Shown one piece after another: positions 36,678-46,220 of a DNA stretch of 64,000 nt; the first letter of the stretch is position 1, and every line of letters begins with the position of its first letter. Both the position numbers and the translations under genes were made by a program. The notes beneath the pieces were generated by a model. That model did not search any database. It saw nothing but the letters and a program-made list of their open reading frames with translations, and had not been told where the DNA came from. Location of the stretch: NCBI GenBank assembly GCA_016717205.1, contig JADKGC010000001.1, forward strand, positions 744,001 to 808,000. Reading direction: 5' to 3'. The stretch comes from Candidatus Flexifilum breve. Lineage in GTDB: Bacteria; Chloroflexota; Anaerolineae; Aggregatilineales; Phototrophicaceae.

Positions 36678-39245
36678 TTAAGGTTGAATCGAATCGTACA
36701 GCGATCCATCATCCACAGCTTCGCCTTTTCTTCCTTGATCGCGCCTGACACCGACAGTGACTACTCCCATACAGCTACCAGTATGACCATCATTGGCAGA
36801 GAAGCTGATATGGTAAATGCGCCCATTACCCTCGCCAGCCCGTTCGGCACGTAGAATCGCAATACTAGTACCAATCCCTTCGCCGTCTGGAGAGGTATCA
36901 CCATCACCCAATCCATTGGTAGGTTCATCCTGCCATATACTGGTGATAGTTATATTTGTTGAGTCGCCTTCATAGTCAGTGATTCCTAAAATCGAGACCG
37001 GTATCATTTGGTGCTGCGCAGGCCATAGGAGATCAGTGCTTGCAAAAGCAGTAGTACACACAGGAGGTTGATTTCGAACGTCAATTACCACTGTGTCAGC
37101 ACCTATGCTTCCATCTCTATCTGTGACTTGTAATGTCAGTGTGTATAACCCTTCTTGAGCAAAGCTAGTCGACCCAGGAGCAACTATTCCATAATTTCCA
37201 CTTCCAATTTGGTTAGCCCCTCCTAGCGTCCATGACCATGTGTACAAATCATCATTGTGACCAGCCGGATCGAACCAACTACCCGAAAGGCTCACAATAC
37301 TATTTCGATACACTGTTTGATCGGCACCAGCATTCACCGTTGGTGCTACGTTCAAAACTTCAACACTTGTGTGGCCAATCGCAGCGAGGCCTTCCGAATC
37401 AAGAACCTGGACTGCAACTGGATGATTGCTCGGACCGTCTAGGTTCACTGCTGAAAAAACAACATTCTGCCCTAGTGTTTCAAACAGCCCATCATTGTCG
37501 AGATCCCATGAGTATGTGAGTATATTACCCTCAGGATCACTCCCTATGGCAGTAAGTGACGTCACGCTCCCTTCTGCCACACTATATTGCATACCTAACT
37601 GTACGGTCGGTGGTTGGTTCTCAGGCTCAAGTATGGCAAAGGGTGAAAGCGAGGTGACTGTGCCGCAAATGATATTGTTCGTAGTGTCTGGATAGCCCAA
37701 ACTAGTAACGTCTACCCAATTTGGGTGATCTAGGTGGAACAGCTTCAGCCTCGATTCATTACCAACAGTTATCGCGCTGTAGTCAATGCATACTTGAATG
37801 GAGCCAGCGAAACTTGCTGAAGTTGTTAGTTCATAGTATGTAGGTGGGTTGCCAAGTTTAAATCCATTAGGCGGTGGCGGACCTGGCGGTAATGTTATAA
37901 GACTGGAAGTTCCAGATTGTGTGATTTGTGAAAAAATTAAGGTCACCGGAGTCATTCCAGTTGTACTGTCGATTGGTTGTACAGAAACGTTACTGCCTAC
38001 CGGAGTATAACCAACTGAAGAGATTTGGAAGCTTCGTGTTTGTGGTGTTTCATAAGCGCCAGCATTATCAATAGACCAATACTCAATCGTATGCAATCCA
38101 TCTCCCGAGATCACAAACGGGGCGGTATAAAGCTGTTGATCTCCACCATCGACTCTATAGTACGTTCCATCAATAGTGAACCCAACGGTTGCTGTAGAGG
38201 CGAGAGTCGTGGTAACAGGACCTGCATAAACTTCACCCTCAATTGGTAACGGCGCAAGGCTTATAGTGGTGACTGGTGGTATATGGTCATAGGGAAGGAC
38301 AACAAGTTGCGATTGATTTCCTTCAATATTGACCTCTGGGATACTAACCTCAATTAGGTTTCTTCCAATGGGTGGAGTGACGAAGAAAGTATATGTTTGA
38401 CTGGTGGAGGGGAACAGATAAACACTTACATCGCCAGCTGCATTTGTAGTAAGGCCAGCATCGACACTTGAGAAACCAACACGAAACAACGAACCGAAAA
38501 TTGTTTCAACAGCAAAAAAATTTCCTGGACGATCTGTAGTTACAGCAGCATTCGCTACAGGATGCCCATCGGGATCTTGAACATGCAGATTTACACGGTA
38601 GAGTGGTAGATTGAAATCAAGTTCAGTATCCTCGGTCAATTCAAATTCATATCCGCCCACACCGCTGAGAAGAAAATTAGATCCCCGACAATTCCAACAC
38701 TCCCAAATTACGGCTATTCCCCCGGGCTCTCTCTGAATCACGTATCGCCCATCACCATCTGTTCGTGCATTACCTCCGTTCATAAAAGAAACATCAACCC
38801 GGGGAATTCCATTTCCTTCCCCATCTCTTACATAACCACTAATCGTAATGACTGAGGATGGCAAGGGTTCCAAAACAATGTTAAAAGCATACTGAAGTGC
38901 GCTGATATCAAGATTACCAGTCAGTAAGTTCCGAAACCCTGATGCAAGAGGGGGAGTCACCCGGAGACTATGTATTTCACCCATTGCAGATACCGAGTAT
39001 TGGCCTTGACTGTCTGTTTCATCAGTTGCAATTGGGTCATCTGTGTTTGGATCTAAAAGTTCAACCCGTACACCAAGAATAGGAGTATTGGATTGATCAG
39101 TTATTCGTCCGGAAACAGTGTATATCGTAGATTGATAGTTCGGACTCGCTATAACATCGGCAGTTACGAAGAAGAGGTATGCAGCCAAAACAATAGGGAC
39201 GATGATAATGAAGCTGCGCTTTGCCAATACCATATTTATGTGCAT
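36678..39245 (-). CDS. secreted PKD / carboxypeptidase-regulatory-like domain protein
   Basis: The protein has 855 residues; AAGGAG lies 7 bases before ATG 39245. A signal peptide (about 8-33) precedes three carboxypeptidase-regulatory-like beta domains (YTVSGRITDQ, ITISGYVRDGEG, VNLHVQDPDG), a chitobiase/OmpL47-type segment (TTISLAPLPIEGEVY, HTIEYWSIDNAG), then two PKD-like domains (SDPEGNILTYSWDLDND, VNAGADQTVYRN) and a terminal beta domain. No membrane anchor or catalytic motif is seen. Such proteins bind surfaces or glycans; substrate unknown. Base composition is AT-richer than the dnaE2 gene next to it. Confidence 0.82.
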   Translation of the reverse strand: MHINMVLAKRSFIIIVPIVLAAYLFFVTADVIASPNYQSTIYTVSGRITDQSNTPILGVRVELLDPNTDDPIATDETDSQGQYSVSAMGEIHSLRVTPPLASGFRNLLTGNLDISALQYAFNIVLEPLPSSVITISGYVRDGEGNGIPRVDVSFMNGGNARTDGDGRYVIQREPGGIAVIWECWNCRGSNFLLSGVGGYEFELTEDTELDFNLPLYRVNLHVQDPDGHPVANAAVTTDRPGNFFAVETIFGSLFRVGFSSVDAGLTTNAAGDVSVYLFPSTSQTYTFFVTPPIGRNLIEVSIPEVNIEGNQSQLVVLPYDHIPPVTTISLAPLPIEGEVYAGPVTTTLASTATVGFTIDGTYYRVDGGDQQLYTAPFVISGDGLHTIEYWSIDNAGAYETPQTRSFQISSVGYTPVGSNVSVQPIDSTTGMTPVTLIFSQITQSGTSSLITLPPGPPPPNGFKLGNPPTYYELTTSASFAGSIQVCIDYSAITVGNESRLKLFHLDHPNWVDVTSLGYPDTTNNIICGTVTSLSPFAILEPENQPPTVQLGMQYSVAEGSVTSLTAIGSDPEGNILTYSWDLDNDGLFETLGQNVVFSAVNLDGPSNHPVAVQVLDSEGLAAIGHTSVEVLNVAPTVNAGADQTVYRNSIVSLSGSWFDPAGHNDDLYTWSWTLGGANQIGSGNYGIVAPGSTSFAQEGLYTLTLQVTDRDGSIGADTVVIDVRNQPPVCTTAFASTDLLWPAQHQMIPVSILGITDYEGDSTNITITSIWQDEPTNGLGDGDTSPDGEGIGTSIAILRAERAGEGNGRIYHISFSANDGHTGSCMGVVTVGVRRDQGRKGEAVDDGSLYDSIQP

Positions 39246-39804
39246 AGTTCACTCCTTAAAGAAATATTCTGCTGCAAAAACCAGCAGAGAATCAGTGGTT
39301 GATGCAACCACCTTGAAAAGACCTCGCGCTTGTGCGACCTATCAATGTTTAGCACTCGTTGCTAAAAACGATCGATTGTGAATTGATCACTCTCAGTTTC
39401 AAGCTAATATAATGAACATACTATATCATTTTTTAATAAGCGTGTTTTTTATAGCACAGTTAAATACCAATTCTCTCTGGAGACAAGTGAGAAATGTCTT
39501 TAGGAGATGACATATGACCTATTACAAGGTGACAAGCTACGTTCTTTAAGAAAACAGATTTATTGCTCATTCCTCTAATACTATGACTTCCTCGTAATCT
39601 AGATACATCACTTAGATTTGGCGTTTTACATTATTTCCTCCCTCAGATTACGTACGTAAAGCCGCCTTTTCGTTCCCAGTTCTTCTCATTGAAGCCCCAA
39701 AAGCCTGACATTCACGACACTCGCGAAAAAATGTCATTATGTTTTGTGTTGAGTGAAGTAAAATAAATCCATAAATAAGCGCTTTGTACCGGACAACATT
39801 CTTC
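39246..39804. other. 559-bp divergent intergenic region
   Basis: AT-rich, with no supported gene. It must hold the promoters of the leftward PKD-protein gene and the rightward TIR-NACHT gene. A 60-codon reverse frame at its right end is not supported. Confidence 0.6.
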
Positions 39805-42297
39805 ATGACCGAAACTATCCGCGTTTTCATTAGCTACAAGCGGGAAGATCAAGCATTTGCTGAGAAGCTCAGGACACAGCTTCGCTCGTGGGGATACGTG
39901 ACCTGGCTAGATATTGATGACATTCCTGCTGGCATAGAACAGGGCGGCGGCGGATGGGATTCCGCGATTTACGTCGGTATGAAGGCATCAAAAGCAGTGA
40001 TTGGAGTGCAGACGGCGAAAAGTTTCGCTAGCGAAAACGTCCTTGATGAATGGGACTTTGCCAAACGTAATAAACGGCGGTTGCTGTTTCTACGCCTTGA
40101 GAAGATTGATGAAGAAGTAATCCCGCCTCGGTGGGGACGCCCGCAGTACATCGCCTGTTTTCCGGATGAAGTAGCGGGGCTCGCGCGTCTGAAAACCGAG
40201 TTAGATGAATTTGCGCAGGGGCGACGGGATTTCGACGCCGAGATCAACCCTGTGAAAACGGCTTTGTCCCAAGAAGAGAAGTCGCTCCCAATCCCCGACT
40301 ACTTACAAAAAACGCTTCGCCGAAGACGGGCTGGCTGGCGACTCGTTGTGCGAACAATCGCTGTGTTAGTATTGTTCGGGTCTCTGCTATGGCTCATCGT
40401 GAATATTGGCTTTGAGCCGCTATTAGCCTTTCTCGGTGCATTAGCGGTGATCCTCACCACGCTTATCGAAGCGGACGCTGAACCGCTGATCGGTGGTAAT
40501 ACGCCGAAAGATGTGCAAGAAATTCGCCGCCGCGTCTACTGGTACTGGGTGAAGGGTTTCAAGGATGCGGCGCTGGCAGATGTGCATCAAGTCGGGCTTG
40601 GGCTTGGAAGAAGCGCCGAAGCGATAGTGCAGGATCGGGAGTTAGGCGAATTCGATTTACGGGATAGTAAAGGCATTCGCCGCATTTTCAACAAGTATGA
40701 GTCGTTTCTCATCCTTGGCGAACCCGGTGCTGGCAAAACGATCATGCTGCTCGATCTTGCCGAAAGCCTAATCCTCGATCCTCCGAAAGACAAGCCAAAT
40801 GCCATTCCGCTGGTTTTGAATCTTTCCTCATGGGCATTAACGCGCAAACCGCTTGACGAATGGATTCTCGACGAGGCGCACCGAACCTATCATGTACGCC
40901 CATCAGCCGTGCGTGAATGGTTGGATAACAACACGCCAATTCTCCTCCTTGATGGTCTCGATGAGGTCAAGGAACTGTACAGCCGTGCGTGCATCGAAAA
41001 GATTAACGCCTTCCGTCAAAAGAAACCCGCCATTCCGGTCATTGTCTGCTCGCGAGTCGCTGATTATCAACGGATGGTCGGCGGGGAAGACGCGAATAAG
41101 CTGGTGATGCCTGGTGCAGTGATCGTCCAACCACTGGCACAGTCGCAGATCGATGTTGCCCTCAATGATGAAGCATTAACCCATTTACGGCAGATCATAG
41201 CAGACGACCCGACCCTGAAAGAGATGACCACAACCCCATTTCTGCTCAACACCATGATCTATGCCTATCGACATAAAGATGAGCATGCCCTGCGTGGCTA
41301 CCCAACACCTGCGGAGCGACGACAGCATCTCTTCAACACTTACTTCGAACGCCGTCTAAATGACACTCCCCTCCCTAAACCCTACACAAAGGAAAAGGCC
41401 CGTAAATACCTGACATGGCTGGCAACGAAGATGCAGGCCTATGTTCAAACCGTTTTCCGTCCAGAGGATATTCAGCCGCATTGGCTGGCAGATAGTACGG
41501 CAACCTTCCAGCGTCAGCGCAAGTTGACGATTGGATTTATGGCTATCTGGTTGATGTTGACCTTCGGCACATTTGGTTGGGTTGGGGCTGCTTGGATCGG
41601 ATTGCTAACGTTCAGTAGTCTAGGAGTTTTAAGCGGCTACTTGATTGGTGCCAGTCTGCTACCAAAAGAACCTGAGCCGATCCTGACACGTCGTCGTTTT
41701 CGTCTTAACCCAAGTCAACTGGATTTCAGAGATCGAGAGTTACGTTTCAACATCCTGATTGTACTAATCGCATGTTTCGCGGCAGGAGTCGGCACCGGAG
41801 TACTTCGTTTTGGACTGCCAGACTGGGTTGTTGTGATTGTTGTGGGGCTTGGTATTTTTTTGATTACACTCGGGATAATTTTTCGAGAAAAAAAGCGGGT
41901 TTCACTTGAAGATAGTTTATGGGCGGGGATAGTAGGGCTTTTTATCGGCGGGTTAGCATGGAGTTTCACTCTTGTTTTTAATCTGCATCCGTTGCTCAAC
42001 GGGTTAGCATTCGGTTTCCTTACTGTAGCAACTATATTGATTCTATCGAGACTCGATAAAGACACAACCCCTCCAGCCAATGTGATACCTGCTTGGACGG
42101 AAGGATTGATGCTTTTCTTCATTACTCTCCATAACCATTATCGGGATGATAGCCTATGCACAGTCCGTTTTTCTCCTGTTGGTGATCATGCTCATCTCCC
42201 TAGGCACGTATCTTCTTGGAGCGATCCGCATCTTAGAATATGCTTTTTTTCGCCTATTCCTTTTACAGGAACGCATCATCCCGATTGCGCTAAATGA
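39805..42297 (+). CDS. TIR-NACHT STAND protein, 5' part (frame shifts near 42110-42145)
   Basis: ATG 39805 opens directly into a TIR domain (RVFISYKREDQ; conserved Glu in VLDEWDFAKRN), residues 5-150. Two hydrophobic helices (about 185-225) precede a NACHT NTPase with P-loop LGEPGAGKT (about residue 310) and Walker B PILLLDGLDEV. More helices lie at about 575-780. TIR domains in such proteins typically cleave NAD+ when the STAND module oligomerises on a trigger. The last 50 codons of this frame look non-native, and the next open frame continues the natural protein, so one extra base around 42112-42145 is likely. The reconstituted protein has about 1057 residues. Confidence 0.85.
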   Translation: MTETIRVFISYKREDQAFAEKLRTQLRSWGYVTWLDIDDIPAGIEQGGGGWDSAIYVGMKASKAVIGVQTAKSFASENVLDEWDFAKRNKRRLLFLRLEKIDEEVIPPRWGRPQYIACFPDEVAGLARLKTELDEFAQGRRDFDAEINPVKTALSQEEKSLPIPDYLQKTLRRRRAGWRLVVRTIAVLVLFGSLLWLIVNIGFEPLLAFLGALAVILTTLIEADAEPLIGGNTPKDVQEIRRRVYWYWVKGFKDAALADVHQVGLGLGRSAEAIVQDRELGEFDLRDSKGIRRIFNKYESFLILGEPGAGKTIMLLDLAESLILDPPKDKPNAIPLVLNLSSWALTRKPLDEWILDEAHRTYHVRPSAVREWLDNNTPILLLDGLDEVKELYSRACIEKINAFRQKKPAIPVIVCSRVADYQRMVGGEDANKLVMPGAVIVQPLAQSQIDVALNDEALTHLRQIIADDPTLKEMTTTPFLLNTMIYAYRHKDEHALRGYPTPAERRQHLFNTYFERRLNDTPLPKPYTKEKARKYLTWLATKMQAYVQTVFRPEDIQPHWLADSTATFQRQRKLTIGFMAIWLMLTFGTFGWVGAAWIGLLTFSSLGVLSGYLIGASLLPKEPEPILTRRRFRLNPSQLDFRDRELRFNILIVLIACFAAGVGTGVLRFGLPDWVVVIVVGLGIFLITLGIIFREKKRVSLEDSLWAGIVGLFIGGLAWSFTLVFNLHPLLNGLAFGFLTVATILILSRLDKDTTPPANVIPAWTEGLMLFFITLHNHYRDDSLCTVRFSPVGDHAHLPRHVSSWSDPHLRICFFSPIPFTGTHHPDCAK

Positions 42298-42979
42298 GTT
42301 CCTCGATCTACTCGCGCAACGTCGTATCCTACGTGTCATGGGCGGTGGGCACGTTTTCATCCATCGTTATTTACTGGAGAATTTTGCCAACCGTAACGAG
42401 GTTGTCGCTCTTATCCAGCAGATAGCACAAAGCAAGGGTTATTCTGACAGCTACAACCGTGCGCTAACTGCTTTGGAAAGAGTAGGGAGTCCCTTTGATT
42501 TGTGCATCTCCTTTCTCAAAGATTCTGATAGTACTGTTCGCAGCAGCGCAGCAGCAGCACTGGGCAGGTTGGGGGATAAACGGGCGATTGACCCTCTCTT
42601 CCCCCTCCTCAAAGATGCAACCGACTCGGTGCGCATCAGTGCGATAATTGCGCTGGGCAAGTTGGGGGATGCGCGCGCGCTTGACCCTCTCCTCTCCCTC
42701 TCCAAAGATGCAACCGACTCAGTGCGCATCAGCGCGGCAGCAGCACTGGGCAAGTTGGGGATGCGCGCGCTTCACCCTCTCCTCCCCCTCCTCAAAGATG
42801 CAACCGACTCGGTGCGCATCAGCGCGATAATTGCGCTGAGCGATTTGGGGGATGCACGCGCGATTGACCCTCTCCTCTCCCTCTCCAAAGATGCAAACGT
42901 TTTAGAGAGCAACCTCGCGATAAAAGCGCTTAATGAGCTTAAAGCGCGTGAACGTACACAACAAATGAGCGATAGATGA
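42146..42979 (+). CDS. TIR-NACHT STAND protein, 3' part with HEAT-like repeats
   Basis: The protein has 277 residues as read. It begins with a membrane helix (VFLLLVIMLISLGTYLLGA), then the NACHT-family tail motif RRILRVMGGGHVFIHRYLLENFA, and at least four HEAT/PBS-type repeats of about 31 residues (LGDARAIDPLLSLSKDATDSV). The repeats are almost identical in DNA, one carrying an in-frame shortening. The RVGGGYxFIHR-type motif usually lies in the same chain as the NACHT domain, so this is best seen as the shifted continuation of the preceding gene, with the repeats as the sensor. A separate protein is possible but less likely. Confidence 0.75.
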   Translation: MIAYAQSVFLLLVIMLISLGTYLLGAIRILEYAFFRLFLLQERIIPIALNEFLDLLAQRRILRVMGGGHVFIHRYLLENFANRNEVVALIQQIAQSKGYSDSYNRALTALERVGSPFDLCISFLKDSDSTVRSSAAAALGRLGDKRAIDPLFPLLKDATDSVRISAIIALGKLGDARALDPLLSLSKDATDSVRISAAAALGKLGMRALHPLLPLLKDATDSVRISAIIALSDLGDARAIDPLLSLSKDANVLESNLAIKALNELKARERTQQMSDR

Positions 42980-43032
42980 CAAGCGGATTCTGGCAAAGCG
43001 TAAATCCTGTACTTCGCGCGTTTTCAAATTTC

Positions 43033-43929
43033 CTAGTTGATCAAGCTCAATTTCCCCTTGACCTGCTCGCGCCCAACCTGTGTATACCTAGCCGTCGTCT
43101 GCACCGCTGGTGTTCCGCGTTTGGTGATGTGTCCGAGATAGTACGCGACTTCCTCTAACGACCAACGCGCTGCCCGCGCTCGATGCGCGAAATCGTGCCG
43201 AAGATCGTGGTACGAGATGTCGTCAATCTCCGCGAACTCTTTCGCCTTTGCGCCTGCCTTCAAGCCCCTGAACCAATGATGGATGCCTGCTTCGCTCAAA
43301 CGGTCGGCACGCTGCGATGGAAAAACAAACGGGCTGTCGGACTGTCGTTCGGTTAAAAAGCCCTGTAGTGCTTCACGGGCAGGCTTAGCAAGGTCGATCT
43401 CTCGATACTTGCTGCCTTTGTAGCCCACCCGTATCCAGCCACCACGCTCCGTCAAATGCACATTGTCCATTGTCAGCCAAGAGGTATCGCTCACCCGACA
43501 ACCGGCGTAGTAACCGAGCGCGAATAAGGCATCGCCGCGCCGGTCATCGGCGCGTTCAACGAGCTGCTTAAGGATGAAGCGCTGCTCATCACTCAGGATA
43601 CGCGGTGCGAGCATCATTTGGGCGTCAATGTGCAGTTTACTCGTCGGGTTACGCCGCAGCAGGTCTTCTTCCATGAGCCAATCGGCGAAGCCGCTCAGAG
43701 CCGACTTGACTAACGTGCGGTAGCTCACGCTGTAGCGCGCCTCCAACTCGGCAAAATAGGTTTCAACCGCCGTCTTGGTGAATTGTTCTGGTTGGAAGTC
43801 CTCGCTGGATCGCTCGGCCAGCCAAAACGTGAAGGCAGTGAGGGCGCGGCTGTAGCCAACGATTGTGCCGGCAGCTTTGTTCTTGAGGGTGACGAGATAG
43901 GCTTGAACAAGCAGGTTTTGGGTAGTCAT
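43033..43929 (-). CDS. tyrosine recombinase (XerC/phage-integrase type)
   Basis: The protein has 298 residues. A SAM-like N-terminal domain (QAYLVTLKNKAAGTIVGYSR) and a catalytic domain are present. Catalytic residues seen: Arg in YAGCRVSD, HxLR in YHDLRHDFAHR, His in YLGHITK and Tyr in TARYTQVGRE. It is intact. It sits between the two TIR-STAND genes and is convergent with the first. It could mobilise this small island or be a stand-alone recombinase; no attachment duplication was identified. Confidence 0.88.
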   Translation of the reverse strand: MTTQNLLVQAYLVTLKNKAAGTIVGYSRALTAFTFWLAERSSEDFQPEQFTKTAVETYFAELEARYSVSYRTLVKSALSGFADWLMEEDLLRRNPTSKLHIDAQMMLAPRILSDEQRFILKQLVERADDRRGDALFALGYYAGCRVSDTSWLTMDNVHLTERGGWIRVGYKGSKYREIDLAKPAREALQGFLTERQSDSPFVFPSQRADRLSEAGIHHWFRGLKAGAKAKEFAEIDDISYHDLRHDFAHRARAARWSLEEVAYYLGHITKRGTPAVQTTARYTQVGREQVKGKLSLIN

Positions 43930-43981
43930 CGAGTCGGAAACCGTTTCCTAAAATTTTTTAGTACGAGAATTTCGAGCATTA

Positions 43982-43999
43982 GCCGCCCTTTTGGGCGGC
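43982..43999. other. strong hairpin beside the tyrosine recombinase start
   Basis: GCCGCCC-TTTT-GGGCGGC, 53 bp upstream of the recombinase ATG and upstream of the TIR-NB-ARC gene. It could be a terminator remnant or part of a recombinase site. No T-run follows directly on either strand. Confidence 0.4.
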
Positions 44000-44219
44000 T
44001 TGCTCTCCCTCAAGTGTATCATGAAAGGCTCATTTCTCGTATTAAAAGGTGTATTTTAAGATGAGCTAAGTTTATCAGGATAGTCTAGAAATTGTGAGTA
44101 GAAACTGGCAACCGCAATAGCGTCTTGCCCGACCATTGACAGGATGTCGGTTAGCAAAATTGTTTTTATCGATGTGCTTTGCGATAATGAAGTTCACGAT
44201 AGGGGCACTGAAGATACTC

Positions 44220-46220
44220 ATGAACGACCTAGCACAACTCCTCGATTTACTTTGTCCTCTATGCGAAACCATTTCCGAGCGCCGTGCTCTGCTGCGCGAA
44301 GCACTTGGTGCACGCGCGCCTATCCTGGGTGACGTTACTTGGGATGGCAGTTCACGTGAGTTTGTCATCAATGCGTTTACGATACTATCTCGGAACGAGG
44401 ACGGACTCGACGCATTGCTCGATGTGGCCAAAGAACGCGTGGGCATGGACGTCGCTAAAACTATAGAAACATTACGCCCCAGCCTTATGTACTGGGTAAA
44501 AGCGGGTGCGGATCGATCTGCCCTGCTCCCCGTTCCGTCCAATATCGACATGCCAGTTTTTCTCTCCTATTCGCGACGTGACCGCCCATTCGCCATCCAT
44601 CTCTATGAGGAGCTGAGTGCTGCTGGTATTCCACTGTGGCGCGACGTCCATGATATTCCTGCCGGTTCAGCAAACTGGTGGGGCGAAATTCGCGCAGCGA
44701 TTGACGGTTGCAGCAGCATGATCCTATGTCTTTCGTTAGCCGCACTACAATCGACGGTCGTCTCTGATGAATGGAACTACGCTAAGAGTCTAGGGAAGCG
44801 CATAATTCCTGTGATAGCGGAGTCAGTGTTTGATCATCCAGAGGTGCAGGCGGGCACGGTCATCGTCCCAATTTGGATGCAGCACGCCAACTGGCTAGAT
44901 TTGCGTGCTAACGCGCCCGAACGCGACGCGGCTTTCGCTAACCTAATGAAAACGGTGCACACGGTATATACGCCAAAACCGATCCATATTACCGTGAAAG
45001 CAAACCAACTTCCGCACAACTTCGTCCCTCGTCCGCGCGAATTCGAATCACTCGTTCGGACGCTCGCCGTGGAAACACCTCCTGAGACTGTTGCCCTGAC
45101 TGCTGCATTGCGTGGTGCCGGAGGTTATGGCAAAACCACGCTGGCAAAAGCGCTATGCCGAGATTGGCGCGTAAGCGGGGCATATCCCGACGGTATACAC
45201 TGGGTTACCCTCGGCGAAGGACTACTCAAACTCCCACCAGACACCCGCGAAAATGAACTGGTGGCGCGTCTGCTTGACTTGGTCAACGAAATCACCGGGG
45301 AGCGTCCGCCTGTCCAGAAATTGGATGCCGCCCAAGAACTACTGACCAAAGCGGTCGCGGGCAGACGCAGCCTGATTATCATCGACGATGTCTGGGCGGA
45401 AACGCACGTTAAGCCCTTTCTTGTACCAGGAAGGCATCACGCGACAGTCATCACCACCCGTTTTGACGAGTGTATTCCACGGGGTTTAGGTGTTTTCCAC
45501 CAGACCATTGACCAGATGGACGAGCCTGATGCGCTGGCGTTACTGGCATTTGGAATCGACGATTGGAAGGCAGAAGAACTGTGGTTTGCCCGAACAGTAA
45601 AACGCCTAGGTTACTCTGCTCAACTGCTGGGGATCATCAACAGTGCAATCACCGATCGCTTGCGACCCAACGACAAGGGGCGTGGCAAAAAACTCCCAGC
45701 TGTCTTGATAGATGTGGACGAGCGTCTGATAGCATATGGAGTGAGCGCCTTCCAGCCCGAGAACCCAGATGAGCGGGAAAAAGCGTTTGGACGAACACTC
45801 GAAGTTGGGATTGAACGTCTGATACCTGCGGAACAAAGTCGCTTCCGGGACCTAGGCATCTTTCCGGATGACATACCCATCCCGCTTACGACTCTTGCGG
45901 CACTCTGGGGGATGAAACCACTGCCCGTACGCGACTTTTGTGAACAGCTGGCTAAATCCTCCCTCGTACAGGATTACGATGAGCAGGCACTTACGCTGCA
46001 TGACATCACACTTAAATACCTGCGCAATACCCTAATTGATCCAGCAGCCGTACATCGGCGATTGCTGGACGGTTGGGGAATATGTATTCATTGCCCGACG
46101 ATTACGCTTGGCGATGGATCGGTTATCACTTGTGCGCAGCGGACTGGTCTGCTCGTTTGCGCGATATTTTGTTCGACTACCGCTGGTTGCAAGCGAAACT
46201 CGATGCTACAGAAACCATAA
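44220..46220 (+). CDS. EAD-TIR-NB-ARC STAND protein, 5' part (frame shifts near 46076)
   Basis: ATG 44220 (MNDLAQLLDLL) is preferred to the frame start at 44136. Residues 1-90 are an effector-associated-domain-like helical module (ISERRALLREALG, FVINAFTILS). TIR domain at 111-250 (MPVFLSYSRRDRPFA; Glu in VVSDEWNYAKS). NB-ARC NTPase with P-loop GAGGYGKTT at 299-307 and Walker B LIIIDDVWAE. The APAF-1-like helical part ends in LTLHDITLKYLRN. The frame then shifts near 46076 (TTGGGGAA; one base missing), and the rest continues in the next open frame. Adding two bases over the gene gives a 1445-residue protein ending in WD repeats, the standard animal-APAF1-like build. Confidence 0.85.
   Translation: MNDLAQLLDLLCPLCETISERRALLREALGARAPILGDVTWDGSSREFVINAFTILSRNEDGLDALLDVAKERVGMDVAKTIETLRPSLMYWVKAGADRSALLPVPSNIDMPVFLSYSRRDRPFAIHLYEELSAAGIPLWRDVHDIPAGSANWWGEIRAAIDGCSSMILCLSLAALQSTVVSDEWNYAKSLGKRIIPVIAESVFDHPEVQAGTVIVPIWMQHANWLDLRANAPERDAAFANLMKTVHTVYTPKPIHITVKANQLPHNFVPRPREFESLVRTLAVETPPETVALTAALRGAGGYGKTTLAKALCRDWRVSGAYPDGIHWVTLGEGLLKLPPDTRENELVARLLDLVNEITGERPPVQKLDAAQELLTKAVAGRRSLIIIDDVWAETHVKPFLVPGRHHATVITTRFDECIPRGLGVFHQTIDQMDEPDALALLAFGIDDWKAEELWFARTVKRLGYSAQLLGIINSAITDRLRPNDKGRGKKLPAVLIDVDERLIAYGVSAFQPENPDEREKAFGRTLEVGIERLIPAEQSRFRDLGIFPDDIPIPLTTLAALWGMKPLPVRDFCEQLAKSSLVQDYDEQALTLHDITLKYLRNTLIDPAAVHRRLLDGWGICIHCPTITLGDGSVITCAQRTGLLVCAIFCSTTAGCKRNSMLQKP

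Noticed and set aside
42976..43158. Short plus-strand frame after the HEAT-repeat gene
   Set aside because: Lies opposite the 3' end of the tyrosine recombinase gene; no start signal.
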